Notes: generated from the sequence alone by a model not told the origin. Positions 7,474 to 16,606 are shown, numbered from the stretch's first letter. The stretch is DNA of 54,797 nucleotides from Pseudomonadota bacterium (GCA_030057915.1 JASGUC010000030.1:1-54797); one strand, 5' to 3'. Translations and numbers: made by a program.

Positions 7474-8205
7474 TCAGGGGAGGGCAGGCAGGTCGAAACC
7501 CGGTTTGCCCACCGGGCTTCCTCCCCACCAGGTGTCACAGCGATCAGCCATCTCGTTCATCCGGTCGGCGACCAAACGGCGCAGGCGCTCGCATTCCTCT
7601 TCGTCGGCATCGACGGGAACGAAAACCGGCTCGCCGTGAAGGACGACGATGTCCGTAAAGGGACAGGGGAGGAAGTAGCGGTCCCAGGATTGAAACACGA
7701 TGCGCCGCTTGGCGCCGTACATCATGGGGATGATGGGCAGGCCGGTTTCCCTGGCGATCTTGATGGTCCCCATCTTGAGCTGTCGCGGCGGTCCGTTCGG
7801 GCCGTCCGCCATCATCCCCGCTTTATGGCCGGCCCGCTTTTTCAGCAGCTCGACGAGATGATACATGGCCTCGCGTCCCTTCAGGGAATCGCTGCCCCGG
7901 ACGGAGAAGAAGCCCAGGCGCAAGGCCACGGCGTTGGCATATTCGCCGTCCTTGCTGCGGCTGATCATCATGGTGACGTGGCGGGCGCCGAAGTCATGGA
8001 AAAACCAGAACATTCGCTGATGCCAAGTGGGATAGACGCAGCCACCGTTCTCACGGACGACGGCGAATTCCCGTTCCTCGCCTTCCCGGACGACCACGCG
8101 GCAGGTGCGGTTCCAGAGTTTGATGGCCCTGGCGGCCAGGGGCGGCGCCATGCGCAGCAGGAGCTTTTCCCATAGGCTGAAGGTATATTTGTCTCGCTTG
8201 GCCAT
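7474..8205 (-). CDS. Lysophospholipid acyltransferase-like protein (DUF374)
   Basis: Protein of 243 residues of the DUF374 family, related to lipid A and glycerolipid acyltransferases. Visible blocks are WHQRMFWFFHDFG (HX4D-like region), MMISRSKDGEYANAVALRLGFFSVRGSDSLKGREA, AGMMADGPNGPPRQLKMG and GLPIIPMMYGAKRRIVFQSWDR, which follow the family order. It probably transfers an acyl chain to a lipid A or other membrane-lipid precursor. ATG 8205 (MAKRDKYTF) is chosen; the frame continues upstream without further homology. It stands alone on the minus strand between repeat-rich gaps. Family is confident, substrate unknown. Confidence 0.85.
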   Translation of the reverse strand: MAKRDKYTFSLWEKLLLRMAPPLAARAIKLWNRTCRVVVREGEEREFAVVRENGGCVYPTWHQRMFWFFHDFGARHVTMMISRSKDGEYANAVALRLGFFSVRGSDSLKGREAMYHLVELLKKRAGHKAGMMADGPNGPPRQLKMGTIKIARETGLPIIPMMYGAKRRIVFQSWDRYFLPCPFTDIVVLHGEPVFVPVDADEEECERLRRLVADRMNEMADRCDTWWGGSPVGKPGFDLPALP

Positions 8206-8449
8206 ATATCCTGTTCCCTGCCGTCGGGCCGGCCGGTTCGTCTCCGAGGGCTGCTTATAGGGACAACGGCGGCGGATGTCAAGACCGCCGGTTTTGCAAC
8301 CAGGGCAAATTCGCTCTCCTTGGAATAAGCCGAAACTAACGGGTTTCCCATGTTTTGCCGTCCCATGTAATCTTGCCCTTGGCGGAAGAGACAATTTACC
8401 CGGTTATGCAAAGGCGTCGCTTCGCTGTCGGACGGCGGGGGGGATGGGG

Positions 8450-8545
8450 GTAAAATTGTTCTCAATGTAAGTAGTTGATCTTGAATGATCCACTAAAACG
8501 GAGGCACGTCCTGTTTTCAGCCACTTAGAGAAAGAACAATTTTAC
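8450..8545. repeat. 96-bp MITE-like element with 13-bp terminal inverted repeats, copy 1
   Basis: The ends are GTAAAATTGTTCT (8450-8462) and its exact reverse complement AGAACAATTTTAC (8533-8545). The interior has an AAAAC...GTTTT hairpin near 8494-8518. A second copy is at 42536-42631, over 34 kb away and better than 80 percent identical by eye. It has no ORF. The rest of the 488-bp gap (8206-8693) shows no gene or recognised site. Confidence 0.7.
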
Positions 8546-8693
8546 CGTGGCGGGGGGATGGGGAGGCTTGCGGATCGGTGGGAGCGGGCCGAGACGGTCA
8601 AGGCCCCGGGGTCCATGGCGGCGGCCCGGGCCGGAGCGGCCGCCCCCCGCCGGCGGCCCCGGCCGCCCGCATGAAGATCGGCCCTCGTTTTGG

Positions 8694-10544
8694 TTATCCG
8701 CCGCCGTCCTTGATATGTCGGGTCAACTCCGCGGTGAGTTCGTAATAGGAGAACGGCGTCATCAGATAAAATCCCCGAAAGTGTTCCCGGGCCGCATCCA
8801 CAAGCTCCCGCGCCAGGTCCAGGCCCTCCCGGCGGGCATCGGGACCCGGGACGGGGTACTTGGCCATGCGTAGCAACGCCGCGTCGGTGAGACGGATCCC
8901 CGGGACCTCGTTGTGCAGGAACTGGGCGTTGCGGGCGCTGGTAAGGGGCATGATGCCGATGAAGATTGGCACGGGCAGATGCCGGGTCCGCTCGGCGATC
9001 ATCTCGATGGCTTCCCGGTCATATACGGGCTGGGTCAGGATGAAATCCGCCCCCGCCTCGATCTTTTTCTCCAGCCGTTTGAAGGCCCCGGCGAGATTGA
9101 CCACATGGGGGTTGAAGGCGGCCCCGACGACAAAGCGCCCCCGTTCCCGGAGCGGCTGACCGGAGAAGGAAATGCCGGCGTTGAGCTGCTTTACCATGCG
9201 GATAAGGTCGAAGGAGGAGACGTCGAAGACGGAGCTGGCGCCGGGAAGGTCTCCATATCGTGCGGGATCGCCGGTGATGACGAGGATTTGGCGGATGCCC
9301 AGGGCATGCAGACCCATGAGATGCGACTGCTGGCCGATGAGGTTGCGGTCCCGGCAGGCGATATGCACCAAGGGGTCGATCCCCAGGCGCATCTTCACTA
9401 TGGCCCCCAGGGCCAGATTGCTCATCCGCGTCTGGGCCAGGGAGTTGTCGGCCATGGTGATGGCGTCCGCCCCCGCATCCTGCAGCGAGGCCGCCCCGAT
9501 CATGTAACGCTCGATGTCCAAGTCCCTGGGGGGGTCGAATTCCACGAGCACCGTGGGCCGTTCCTTTACCTTGCCCGTTATGGATCCCGTCTCGAGGCTC
9601 GAGACGAGGGAGATCTGGGGCATCGGTTCCGGGGCCGACGGCGCCTCCGGGTTGGTGCGGGGCAAGGGCGTCAGATCCTTCAGGGCCGCGGACACCGCCC
9701 GGATGTGATCCGGGGTGGTACCGCAGCAGCCGCCGATTATCAGGACCCCCTGGGCGTGGAAGCTCCGGGCCTGGTCGCCGAAGTAAGCGGGAGAGGAAGT
9801 GTAGCCAAATTCCCCTTCCATGATGCCGAGACGGCCGGCGTTGGGAAACACGGAGAGGGACATGTCCGGGGGGACAACCGTCTCCTCCAGGGTCCGCAGC
9901 AGCTCGGCGGGCCCCAGTCGACAGTTTAGCCCGACGATGTCGGCCCCGGCATCGGCCAGGAGGCGGAACGCCTCCGTGATGGAACGGCCGTCCCGGGTCT
10001 TTCCCACCTCCATGCAGGCCAATTGGGCGATGATCGGCAAAGCGGTGCGGGGACGAAGGGTCTCCAAGGCCAGGAGCAGTTCCTCGAGGTCGAGGAAGGT
10101 CTCCAGGATAAGGCCGTCCACGCCGCCGGCGAGCAGCGCCTCCGCCTGCTCGACGAAGATCTCCCGGTGTCCCGGCAGGACCTCGTGACGGATGCGCCGG
10201 GCGTTCAGGGCGGTCATGCTGCCCATGACCCAGGCATCCGGGCCGACCCCTTCCCGGGCCAGGAGGGCCGCTTTCCAATTGATGCGATAGACGCTGTCGG
10301 CCATCTCGAAGCGCGCCAGGGCATCGCGGTTGGCGCCGAAGGTGTTGGTCTCGATCAAGCGGGCGCCCGCTTCGTAGTATTGCCGGTGGGTGTCCCTGAT
10401 CAGCTCCGGCCGCGAGAGGTTCAACTCCTCGCAACACCAGCCGATGGGGACCCCTTGTTGGTGGAGCCAGGTGGCCATCGCCCCGTCGCCCACCACCATA
10501 TGTCCCTGGAGATGTTCCCGGAGGGCGCTGTTGTTCGACATCAT
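8694..10544 (-). CDS. Bifunctional homocysteine S-methyltransferase / methylenetetrahydrofolate reductase
   Basis: Fusion of 616 residues. The N-terminal half (about 1-290) is a homocysteine methyltransferase barrel: DGAMATWL, ETNTFGANRDAL, GLNC and the zinc-binding GGCCGTTPDH. The C-terminal half (about 320-616) is a MetF-type flavoprotein: EFDPPRD with the catalytic glutamate, DNSLAQTRMSN, HIACRDRN, ITGDPARYGD and ILTQPVYD. Such YitJ-like fusions pass the methyl group of methyl-tetrahydrofolate toward homocysteine; the methyl donor for the N-terminal domain is not fixed by sequence. With metK and ahcY in the same window it fits methionine recycling. The next upstream gene on this strand is a second MTHFR-type protein. 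Confidence 0.93.
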   Translation of the reverse strand: MMSNNSALREHLQGHMVVGDGAMATWLHQQGVPIGWCCEELNLSRPELIRDTHRQYYEAGARLIETNTFGANRDALARFEMADSVYRINWKAALLAREGVGPDAWVMGSMTALNARRIRHEVLPGHREIFVEQAEALLAGGVDGLILETFLDLEELLLALETLRPRTALPIIAQLACMEVGKTRDGRSITEAFRLLADAGADIVGLNCRLGPAELLRTLEETVVPPDMSLSVFPNAGRLGIMEGEFGYTSSPAYFGDQARSFHAQGVLIIGGCCGTTPDHIRAVSAALKDLTPLPRTNPEAPSAPEPMPQISLVSSLETGSITGKVKERPTVLVEFDPPRDLDIERYMIGAASLQDAGADAITMADNSLAQTRMSNLALGAIVKMRLGIDPLVHIACRDRNLIGQQSHLMGLHALGIRQILVITGDPARYGDLPGASSVFDVSSFDLIRMVKQLNAGISFSGQPLRERGRFVVGAAFNPHVVNLAGAFKRLEKKIEAGADFILTQPVYDREAIEMIAERTRHLPVPIFIGIMPLTSARNAQFLHNEVPGIRLTDAALLRMAKYPVPGPDARREGLDLARELVDAAREHFRGFYLMTPFSYYELTAELTRHIKDGGG

Positions 10545-10744
10545 TCTCGACCTTCCATGGATTTCGATAGGCCGGAAGTATAGAAGGGACGATCAGGGGT
10601 TGTCAAGGGATATCGGGCCGCGGACAATGGCCGCTCATGGCGGGGAAGCTTTGGAAACGCCCGTTTCCGTCATTCCGGGCTTGGCCAGGTCACCGGGAAG
10701 CCGTTGAAAACACCGGATGCCGGCTTTCGTCGTCATGACGATCA

Positions 10745-10880
10745 GAGACCTTTGAAAAACGCCACCCCCCCACCCCCAGTCGTCATTTCGTCGGTGGAAG
10801 ACAAATGCCGCGTTTTCAAGATGTTCGGGAAGCCGGTTTTGGTCGGGGCCCCGGGAAAGGGTAGATTTTCAAAGCTCTCG
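10745..10880 (+). repeat. GAGACCTTTG-family interspersed repeat
   Basis: About 136 bp from GAGACCTTTGAAAAACGCC to GATTTTCAAAGCTCTC. It is closely similar to the copy at 15317-15450, sharing GGAAGACAAATGCCG and GTAGATTTTCAAAGCTCTCG. A more degraded copy abuts it at about 10640-10744. Together with the tRNA these fill the 582-bp gap between the two MTHFR genes. Confidence 0.65.
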
Positions 10881-10900
10881 ATCAGGAGAGGGAAATCGCA

Positions 10901-10977
10901 TGGTGGGCGATCCGCGACTCGAACGCGGGGCCTTTGGTTCCGGAGACCAACGCTCTATCCACCTGAGCTAATCGCCC
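10901..10977 (-). tRNA. tRNA-Arg (anticodon CCG)
   Basis: Read on the minus strand, the 77 nt fold into a full cloverleaf: acceptor GGGCGAT/ATCGCCC, D arm GCTC...GAGC, anticodon stem TTGGT/ACCAA with loop CTCCGGA (anticodon CCG), T arm CCGCG-TTCGAGT-CGCGG, and an encoded ACCA 3' end. It reads CGG, a codon expected to be frequent in a GC-rich genome. It stands alone between two MTHFR genes. Confidence 0.97.
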
Positions 10978-11126
10978 ATGCCGGGACCTTCTACTATATT
11001 CTTTCCGATTCTTCAATGATTAATTCGGCGTTTTCCTCGCGCCTCCCAGGCGTCCCAAACGGTCGTTTTTTCCCGTTTACCGTTGTCCCGGAGAGGGCGG
11101 GAAAAGAGAGGCGGAGGGCGGGTATT

Positions 11127-12704
11127 TTACGGGCCCGTCGCGCCAGCGCCGGGAGATTTACCCCCCTGTCCTTTGGCGGCGTGGTCCTTTCCGAGATAGT
11201 AATTGATCCAGGATGAGGTTTGATAGAGGTCCCAGTTGCAGGGGGGGACGATGCCCTCGGCCAGTTGCCCCTCCCGGCCGCGCCGCCGCAGGCGGTGGTA
11301 GGCCCGGACGTAAACGCACTCTCTCTTTCCTTGATAAACCTCGCACCAGCCTTGGTAAGAGCCGCCGCAGGCCCCGTTGCGTTGGTTTTTCGGGCATTGC
11401 GACATGGGGCATAAGTAGGCCGTCTCGGCGAGGGCGCAATCCCCGCAGTCCCGACAGTCGAAGAGGACGACCTTGACCAGATGTTCCAGCCGGTGGAAAA
11501 CCCTCTCCAGACCGGTTCCCGCTATCCTGCCGCAGAGCGTCTTCATGGCCCCGTGGAGATTCTTTCCCGGCTCGTACAGCAGCCAATGCATGAAAAGGGC
11601 AAGGCGATAGGCGCAATCGCCACCGGACTCGCCGCTCCGGCGGCGTCTTTCGGCCGGCTTCTCCCGGTTGAGGCCCGTTTCCGGATCGCGCTCATAGTAA
11701 TAAAAGCCGTCGGGCAGCGGATAATCGAAGTGTCTAACCAGGTCGGTCCATTGGGGGACAAGGGCTTCTCCCTGCCGGATGACCTCCACGACCTGCTCGT
11801 AGGCGACGTTGTGCCCGCCGATGTGGACCCCGTTGTAACCCATGCCCTTGAGGATGGCGTACATGCGGGCGGCGCGCAAGAGCCTCGCCCGCAGCCCCTT
11901 GTCCGGATCGCTCCGCTCCCGGTCTATGTCCGCAAGGAGCTTGTCCGTCACAACGGAGCCGGGCAGTTCGTTGCGGTTCATCATCCGGGCGGCCCCGTAG
12001 GGCAGGATGTAGATGTTGCCCACGAGGGGAATATCGGAGTGGTTCTGTTTCATGTACAGCAACGCTTCGTGAAACTTTCTCGCGTCGTATCCCAGTTGGG
12101 TAACGATGAATTGCGCCCCCGCGGCGATCTTCTTCTTCAGTTTGTAATATTGGGCCATCTGCTCCGCCTCCGTGGCCTTGAAAGGGGAAACGACGGCGCC
12201 GGCGAAGAAATCGCAGGGGTGGCTCAGGATGATCCCCTTGGTTTGCGGATGCTCCGGACCCCGGTTCAGCTCCGTTATCAACTGCAGCACATGCGCCGGG
12301 TCCAGATCGAAGACCGGCGCCGGCCTTCCCTGATGTCCCGATACCGGATAATCGCCGCTCATTGCCAGGAGATTGCGGACCCCTGCCCGAGCCAGGGCGT
12401 AGAGTTGACTTTCGATGGCATTGCGGTTCTTGTCTTTGCAGGTGAAGTGGACGACCGGTTCGATGCCCAGGGCGAGGATCTCGGCGCCCATGAAATCCGC
12501 GGACATGGCCGGGGTTCCGCCGGGGTTGTCGGTCAGGGTCAGGGCATGGATCATCCCCCCGGAGGCCGCCTGGCCGGCAAGACGGACGACCCTTTCCTGG
12601 GCTGCCTCCCGGGCGCCCCGGCCCGGAACCACTTCCCAGGACACCGGGAAGACGGCGGGGTTCGATAAGGCCTCTCTGAAGCGATTAGGGGACATCGCGG
12701 ACAT
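11127..12704 (-). CDS. Methylenetetrahydrofolate reductase with Cys-rich C-terminal (MetV-like) domain
   Basis: Protein of 525 residues. The N-terminal MetF-like domain (about 15-310) has SWEVVPGRG with the catalytic glutamate, HFTCKDKNRNAIESQLYAL, LAMSGDYP and FIVTQLGYDARKF. The C-terminal part (about 390-500) is rich in cysteine (CRDCGDC, CPMSQCPKNQRNGACGG, then single C residues) and resembles the MTHFR C-terminal/MetV domain that binds Fe-S or zinc in acetogen-type reductases. It likely serves the methyl branch of the Wood-Ljungdahl pathway or reversible methyl-THF oxidation; electron donor unknown. ATG 12704 follows AAGGAAAG. The frame runs open far upstream antisense to the amidase gene, which is not meaningful. 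Confidence 0.9.
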   Translation of the reverse strand: MSAMSPNRFREALSNPAVFPVSWEVVPGRGAREAAQERVVRLAGQAASGGMIHALTLTDNPGGTPAMSADFMGAEILALGIEPVVHFTCKDKNRNAIESQLYALARAGVRNLLAMSGDYPVSGHQGRPAPVFDLDPAHVLQLITELNRGPEHPQTKGIILSHPCDFFAGAVVSPFKATEAEQMAQYYKLKKKIAAGAQFIVTQLGYDARKFHEALLYMKQNHSDIPLVGNIYILPYGAARMMNRNELPGSVVTDKLLADIDRERSDPDKGLRARLLRAARMYAILKGMGYNGVHIGGHNVAYEQVVEVIRQGEALVPQWTDLVRHFDYPLPDGFYYYERDPETGLNREKPAERRRRSGESGGDCAYRLALFMHWLLYEPGKNLHGAMKTLCGRIAGTGLERVFHRLEHLVKVVLFDCRDCGDCALAETAYLCPMSQCPKNQRNGACGGSYQGWCEVYQGKRECVYVRAYHRLRRRGREGQLAEGIVPPCNWDLYQTSSWINYYLGKDHAAKGQGGKSPGAGATGP

Positions 12705-12720
12705 GTTCTTTCCTTGTTTT

Positions 12721-12850
12721 AGACCTTTGCAATTCCATGCTTTTCTGACGCCGCGGCAAAGGTCGGGCGCCAGAACGTCTCGGAAACGCGGCATTCCCTC
12801 TTCTGCCGGCCTGACGAGAGGGCGTCGGAAACGGCGTTTTTCGAAGGTCG
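12721..12850. repeat. GAGACCTTTG-family interspersed repeat, degenerate
   Basis: Runs from AGACCTTTGCAATTCC to CGTTTTTCGAAGGTC between the divergently oriented MTHFR gene and amidase gene. The remaining 12851-13004 must hold the amidase promoter; none is obvious. Confidence 0.45.
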
Positions 12851-13004
12851 TTGTTTGTGGTTGGGGCTTGAAATGGCATTTACCGGCGGGCTTGTCAACA
12901 ATATTTAGTGGGAAGGGGAAGGTTGCGCGCCTGCCGTCGTCGGCGTTGTCCGGGGTCGCCAACCTTTCCTTGCAGTGGCCGAGGAAATTTGTTAGGTCCT
13001 CAAT

Positions 13005-15221
13005 ATGTTGACGGTAAAGGGAAATCCATGGCCCAGGACGATGTTCCTGCTGGCGATGCTGGTCATGATCGCCTGGTCCTCGCCAGGCGGCGCCGAGACG
13101 AATGTTCTGAATATCAGACATTGGGCGGCGCCGGATCATACCCGCGTCGTCATCGATACGAGCGAGGAGGCCCAGTATCGGATCGTCAAGCAGGACATGC
13201 GCCTCGGCGTCGAGATCGACGACGCCCGCTACGTCGAGACCAGGCAGCGCGCCATTGTCATCAGGAAACCCGGCCTCGATAAGATCGCCGTCTCCGCGCC
13301 GGCTGAAAACCGGGTGCTGGTTGACCTCTATCTTGCCGCCCATACCGAAACCAAGGTTTTCCGGGTGAAAAGATTCGAGGACAAACCGGACCGCATCGTG
13401 ATCGACATCATCCTGCCGGAGGTCGAAAAGAAGGAACGGGCAGACCGGGAGCGGGTCAAGGAGCACGCCAAGGGCAGGGTCATCGTCATCGACCCCGGTC
13501 ACGGCGGGGAGGATCCGGGGGCGATCGGCCGCCGCGGCCTCCAGGAAAAAAAGGTCGTCCTGGAAATCGCTAAAAAGGTGCGCGCCAAACTCAACGCCCG
13601 GAAAGGATACCATGCCTTTCTTACCCGGGAGGGGGATTATTATGTCTCTTTCAAAAAGCGCCTGAAGATCGCCAGGGAGTATGGCGCCGATCTCTTTCTG
13701 AGCATCCATGCCGACGCCGCCCGGAGTCGTCGGGCCTGCGGCAGTTCCGCGTATGTCCTGTCCCTGCGCGGGGCCAGCAATGAAGCGGCGAGAATCCTGG
13801 CCAGAAACGAAAACCTCGCCGATATCGTCGGCGGCGCCGGAAACGGAGAAGGGACCAGCGAGGAATCGGATCCCATCATCCTGAACATGTTTCAGACCCA
13901 GACCATGAACTATTCCAAAAACCTGGGCAATATCCTCCTCAAGAACATGGCGGCGGTTAACCGGCTGAAGTTTCCCGTCGTTCAAGAGGCACCGTTCATG
14001 GTCCTCAAGCTTCCGGAGGTGCCTTCCATACTTGTCGAGACGGCCTACATCACCAATCCGGCGGAGGAAAAGAAATTGCGGAGCCGGAAGTTCCAGAATG
14101 AGATCGCCACGGCGATCGCCGAATCCGCCGTCGAGTATCTCTCGTCGTCGCCGCGGACCCCGCCGGTGGTCCTGGCCAGACAGGATTCGGCCCCCGTCGC
14201 CGCCCCGCAAAGGCCTTCCGAGACGGAAGGGCGGCCCGACAAGGCGCCGCCGCCGACACAAACCGAGGCGCCCCCCGGGGAAGCGGCGCCGCCGGCACAA
14301 ACCGAGGCTCCCCCCGGGGAAGCGGCGCCGCCGCAGTCGGAGGCAGCCGGGCGGGAAACGGCGTCCGGGCCGCGGGAAACGGCGGCCAAGACCATCCCCC
14401 CGTCTCCCGGAAAGGAACCGCCGCCGACGCCAAGGGACGGGAAGAAGGCCGACAAGAAGAGCGCCCCCGTCTTCCATATGGTGAAAAGAGGCGAAAGCGT
14501 GGACCGGATCGCCAGGAGATACCGCGTCTCCCCGCTGCTGATCCTCAAGGCCAACAACATGAAGCCCCGGGACCCCCTCTATACGAACCGGAAGATCATC
14601 ATTCCCACGTCGGACGACGACGGGGAGGACGATCTCGTCCATTACGCTGTGGTCAAGGGGGACAGCCTCGAACGCATCGCCGCCCGGCACGGGACCACAT
14701 GCGCCGCATTGATGAAGATCAACGGGATGAAGGCCGCGGATGTCCTTTATGCGGGTAAAAGGATCAAGGTCCCGGCGCCGGCCGCGCAACTGGACGGGAA
14801 GAAACGGAAGGGACCGGAGCGAGCCACCCCCGAGCGGGAACGGGCATCCCCCGCCAGGGTGAAGTACCGGGTCAAAAAGGGAGACAGCCTGGAGACGATC
14901 GCCGCCCGGCACGGGACGACCCTGGCCTCCCTGTTGCGATTGAATGACATGAAGGCCCGGGACACCCTCCATGCCGGCCGGGTGATTATCCTCCGGGAGG
15001 CGGAGACGGACGTTGCGGGAGAGGCAAAAAAGGTCGGGAAGCGACCGGAAAGGGCGAAGAAGACCGTCGTCTATATCGTGAAGAAAGGGGACTCTCTCGA
15101 AACCATCGCCCGCAGGCACCGGACCACCGTGGGCGTCTTGAGGGACCTGAATGCGGACCGGCGTCTCACGCCGCTATATGTAAATCAGCGTCTGAAGATA
15201 CCCCTGACTTCAAGGATGTGA
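13005..15221 (+). CDS. N-acetylmuramoyl-L-alanine amidase with AMIN and four LysM domains
   Basis: Secreted cell-wall hydrolase of 738 residues. An N-terminal signal segment (about 12-31) is followed by an AMIN domain (35-140) for envelope targeting, and an Amidase_3 catalytic domain (about 157-375) with DPGHGGEDPGA, SIHADAA and the glutamate in SILVETAYITNPAE. A Pro/Ala-rich spacer with QTEAPPGEAAPP repeats (about 390-480) leads to four LysM domains starting near 488, 544, 619 and 687, each with a GDS/GES-type start. It cleaves the amide between MurNAc and the peptide stem, typically for daughter-cell separation. AmiC-type enzymes with four C-terminal LysM units are larger than usual. Start 13005 follows TTAGG; ATG 13041 would also keep the signal. 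Confidence 0.92.
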   Translation: MLTVKGNPWPRTMFLLAMLVMIAWSSPGGAETNVLNIRHWAAPDHTRVVIDTSEEAQYRIVKQDMRLGVEIDDARYVETRQRAIVIRKPGLDKIAVSAPAENRVLVDLYLAAHTETKVFRVKRFEDKPDRIVIDIILPEVEKKERADRERVKEHAKGRVIVIDPGHGGEDPGAIGRRGLQEKKVVLEIAKKVRAKLNARKGYHAFLTREGDYYVSFKKRLKIAREYGADLFLSIHADAARSRRACGSSAYVLSLRGASNEAARILARNENLADIVGGAGNGEGTSEESDPIILNMFQTQTMNYSKNLGNILLKNMAAVNRLKFPVVQEAPFMVLKLPEVPSILVETAYITNPAEEKKLRSRKFQNEIATAIAESAVEYLSSSPRTPPVVLARQDSAPVAAPQRPSETEGRPDKAPPPTQTEAPPGEAAPPAQTEAPPGEAAPPQSEAAGRETASGPRETAAKTIPPSPGKEPPPTPRDGKKADKKSAPVFHMVKRGESVDRIARRYRVSPLLILKANNMKPRDPLYTNRKIIIPTSDDDGEDDLVHYAVVKGDSLERIAARHGTTCAALMKINGMKAADVLYAGKRIKVPAPAAQLDGKKRKGPERATPERERASPARVKYRVKKGDSLETIAARHGTTLASLLRLNDMKARDTLHAGRVIILREAETDVAGEAKKVGKRPERAKKTVVYIVKKGDSLETIARRHRTTVGVLRDLNADRRLTPLYVNQRLKIPLTSRM

Positions 15222-15316
15222 GCGTCGTCTCCCGACGGCGAGGCCGGGGATGACAAGCGAATCGGTCTTTAGAAGGATCGTCGCCGCGATATGGTCAGGC
15301 GGCCTGAAAACAGGAA

Positions 15317-15450
15317 GAGACCTTTGAAAAACGCCACTGCCTATCCCCCCCGCCGTCATTGCGGGGGAAGACAAATGCCGTGTTTCCAGGATGTTCTGGA
15401 AGCCGGTTCTGGTCGGGGTCACGGAAGAGCGTAGATTTTCAAAGCTCTCG
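15317..15450 (+). repeat. GAGACCTTTG-family interspersed repeat
   Basis: About 134 bp from GAGACCTTTGAAAAACGCC to GATTTTCAAAGCTCTCG, the closest relative of the copy at 10745-10880. Its right edge abuts the ribosome site (GGGAAGGAAG) of the MBL hydrolase gene, so the insertion lies directly in that gene's upstream region. Confidence 0.65.
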
Positions 15451-15464
15451 GGAAGGAAGATTCA

Positions 15465-16112
15465 ATGGAGATATTCGATGGTTGCCGGGCCTTCATCTGG
15501 AGGAGTCCTCGGGAAAACAATTGCAACGCCTACTTGATCGGCCGGGACAGGCGGATCTTGATCGATCCGGGACACGAACACCTCTTCGGTCATGTCCGGC
15601 ACGGGCTGGATGATGCCGGCGTCGATCTGGCGGCGGTGGATATGGTCGTCGCCACCCACGGACACCCCGACCATCTGGAAGGGGCGCGGCTATTCGGCAA
15701 GCCGACCCTTTTGGCCATGAACGAGGCGGAGTACGCCTACATCCGTGAGCTGGCTGGCGGCTATTTCCATGTCCCGACGCCGGACTTCTTTCTGCGGGAA
15801 GGGGAACTCAACGTCGGGTCGGATTCATTTCAGATCATCGTTGCCCCGGGCCACACCCCGGCCTCCATCTGCCTGTACTGGCCGGCCGCCAAGGCCCTGT
15901 TTACCGGCGACGTGATCTTCAATCAAGGGATCGGCAGGACGGATCTGCCCGGAGGAAGCGGCGAGGAACTAAAGGCGAGCATCGAAAGACTGGCGGAGCT
16001 GGACGTGGAATACCTCCTCCCCGGCCACGGGGCGCCGGTGGTGGGCAAACAGGCGGTGGAGGACAACTTTCAGTCCATCAGGGACGGTTGGTTTCCCTAT
16101 CTGAGCCGGTAA
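15465..16112 (+). CDS. MBL-fold metallohydrolase
   Basis: Protein of 215 residues of the metallo-beta-lactamase superfamily. The dinuclear metal site is visible as THGHPDH (about 64-70), the APGHTP histidine, FTGDVIF with the bridging aspartate, and LLPGHGAPV. It resembles small glyoxalase-II-like or rhodanese-associated hydrolases; NCNAYLIG near the start is common in that group. Substrate is not predictable from sequence. Its 3' end overlaps the convergent unknown gene by 16 bp. The start ATG follows a strong GGAAGGAAG. Confidence 0.88.
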   Translation: MEIFDGCRAFIWRSPRENNCNAYLIGRDRRILIDPGHEHLFGHVRHGLDDAGVDLAAVDMVVATHGHPDHLEGARLFGKPTLLAMNEAEYAYIRELAGGYFHVPTPDFFLREGELNVGSDSFQIIVAPGHTPASICLYWPAAKALFTGDVIFNQGIGRTDLPGGSGEELKASIERLAELDVEYLLPGHGAPVVGKQAVEDNFQSIRDGWFPYLSR

Positions 16113-16606
16113 AGCCTCTCCTGAAACCGGCGTCGCGCCCTTTCCAAACCGCGGCCCCATTCCGGGTCGAGGTTCGGGTTGGGAACGACGGCGCTGCCGC
16201 CGATCCCCCGCTCCTGGAGGACGGCCCGGGCCGTGCGGTCGGAATCGATCCTCAGGCGCTCCAGCTCCCCATGAAAGGCCGCCGTCAGCTCCTCGACCGG
16301 AGCGGTGTCCATCCCCAAGGCCGTTTGCAGGAGGGAGAGGATCCTACCGTTGTCTCCCCCGGGGTCCACATGGGCCAGGCATTCTTCGCGGAGCAGGGCC
16401 GCCGTCTCGGAGGCCGCCGTCCCTTCGTCCGCCAGATACTTCCGGATGTCGTCGTCGGTCAGCGAACCGTCCCGACGCCGCCGCACCCACCCCTTGACCC
16501 GGGCCTGCCGCTCCCGCGTCCGGATCTCCTTTCTTTCGTCTTCTGTCAGGACGAGATCCTTGGTCCTTTCCATGATCAGATCGAGGGTGCTCTTTATCTC
16601 TGCCAT
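16097..16606 (-). CDS. Uncharacterised helical protein
   Basis: Predicted cytosolic protein of 169 residues that I do not recognise. It is rich in Arg, Glu and Leu, with helix-forming N-terminal heptads (MAEIKSTLDLIMERTKDLVLTEDERKEI), no membrane segment, no signal and only one cysteine. The N-terminal part resembles small proteins of deltaproteobacteria that are annotated as hypothetical. An upstream AAGGAGAA gives a good ribosome site. It converges with the MBL hydrolase (16-bp overlap of 3' ends), so the two may influence each other's transcript ends. Coding status is supported by the ribosome site and the consistent frame, not by a known family. Confidence 0.65.
   Translation of the reverse strand: MAEIKSTLDLIMERTKDLVLTEDERKEIRTRERQARVKGWVRRRRDGSLTDDDIRKYLADEGTAASETAALLREECLAHVDPGGDNGRILSLLQTALGMDTAPVEELTAAFHGELERLRIDSDRTARAVLQERGIGGSAVVPNPNLDPEWGRGLERARRRFQERLYRLR

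Noticed and set aside
7092-7538. Several short ORFs on both strands downstream of yraN
   Set aside because: They lie within degenerate interspersed repeats and differ in every frame without family similarity.
12705-15119. Very long minus-strand frame continuing upstream from the MTHFR/MetV gene
   Set aside because: It is open only because of high GC and runs antisense through the well-supported amidase gene; translation is low-complexity with no family match. Homology and a ribosome site fix the start at 12704.
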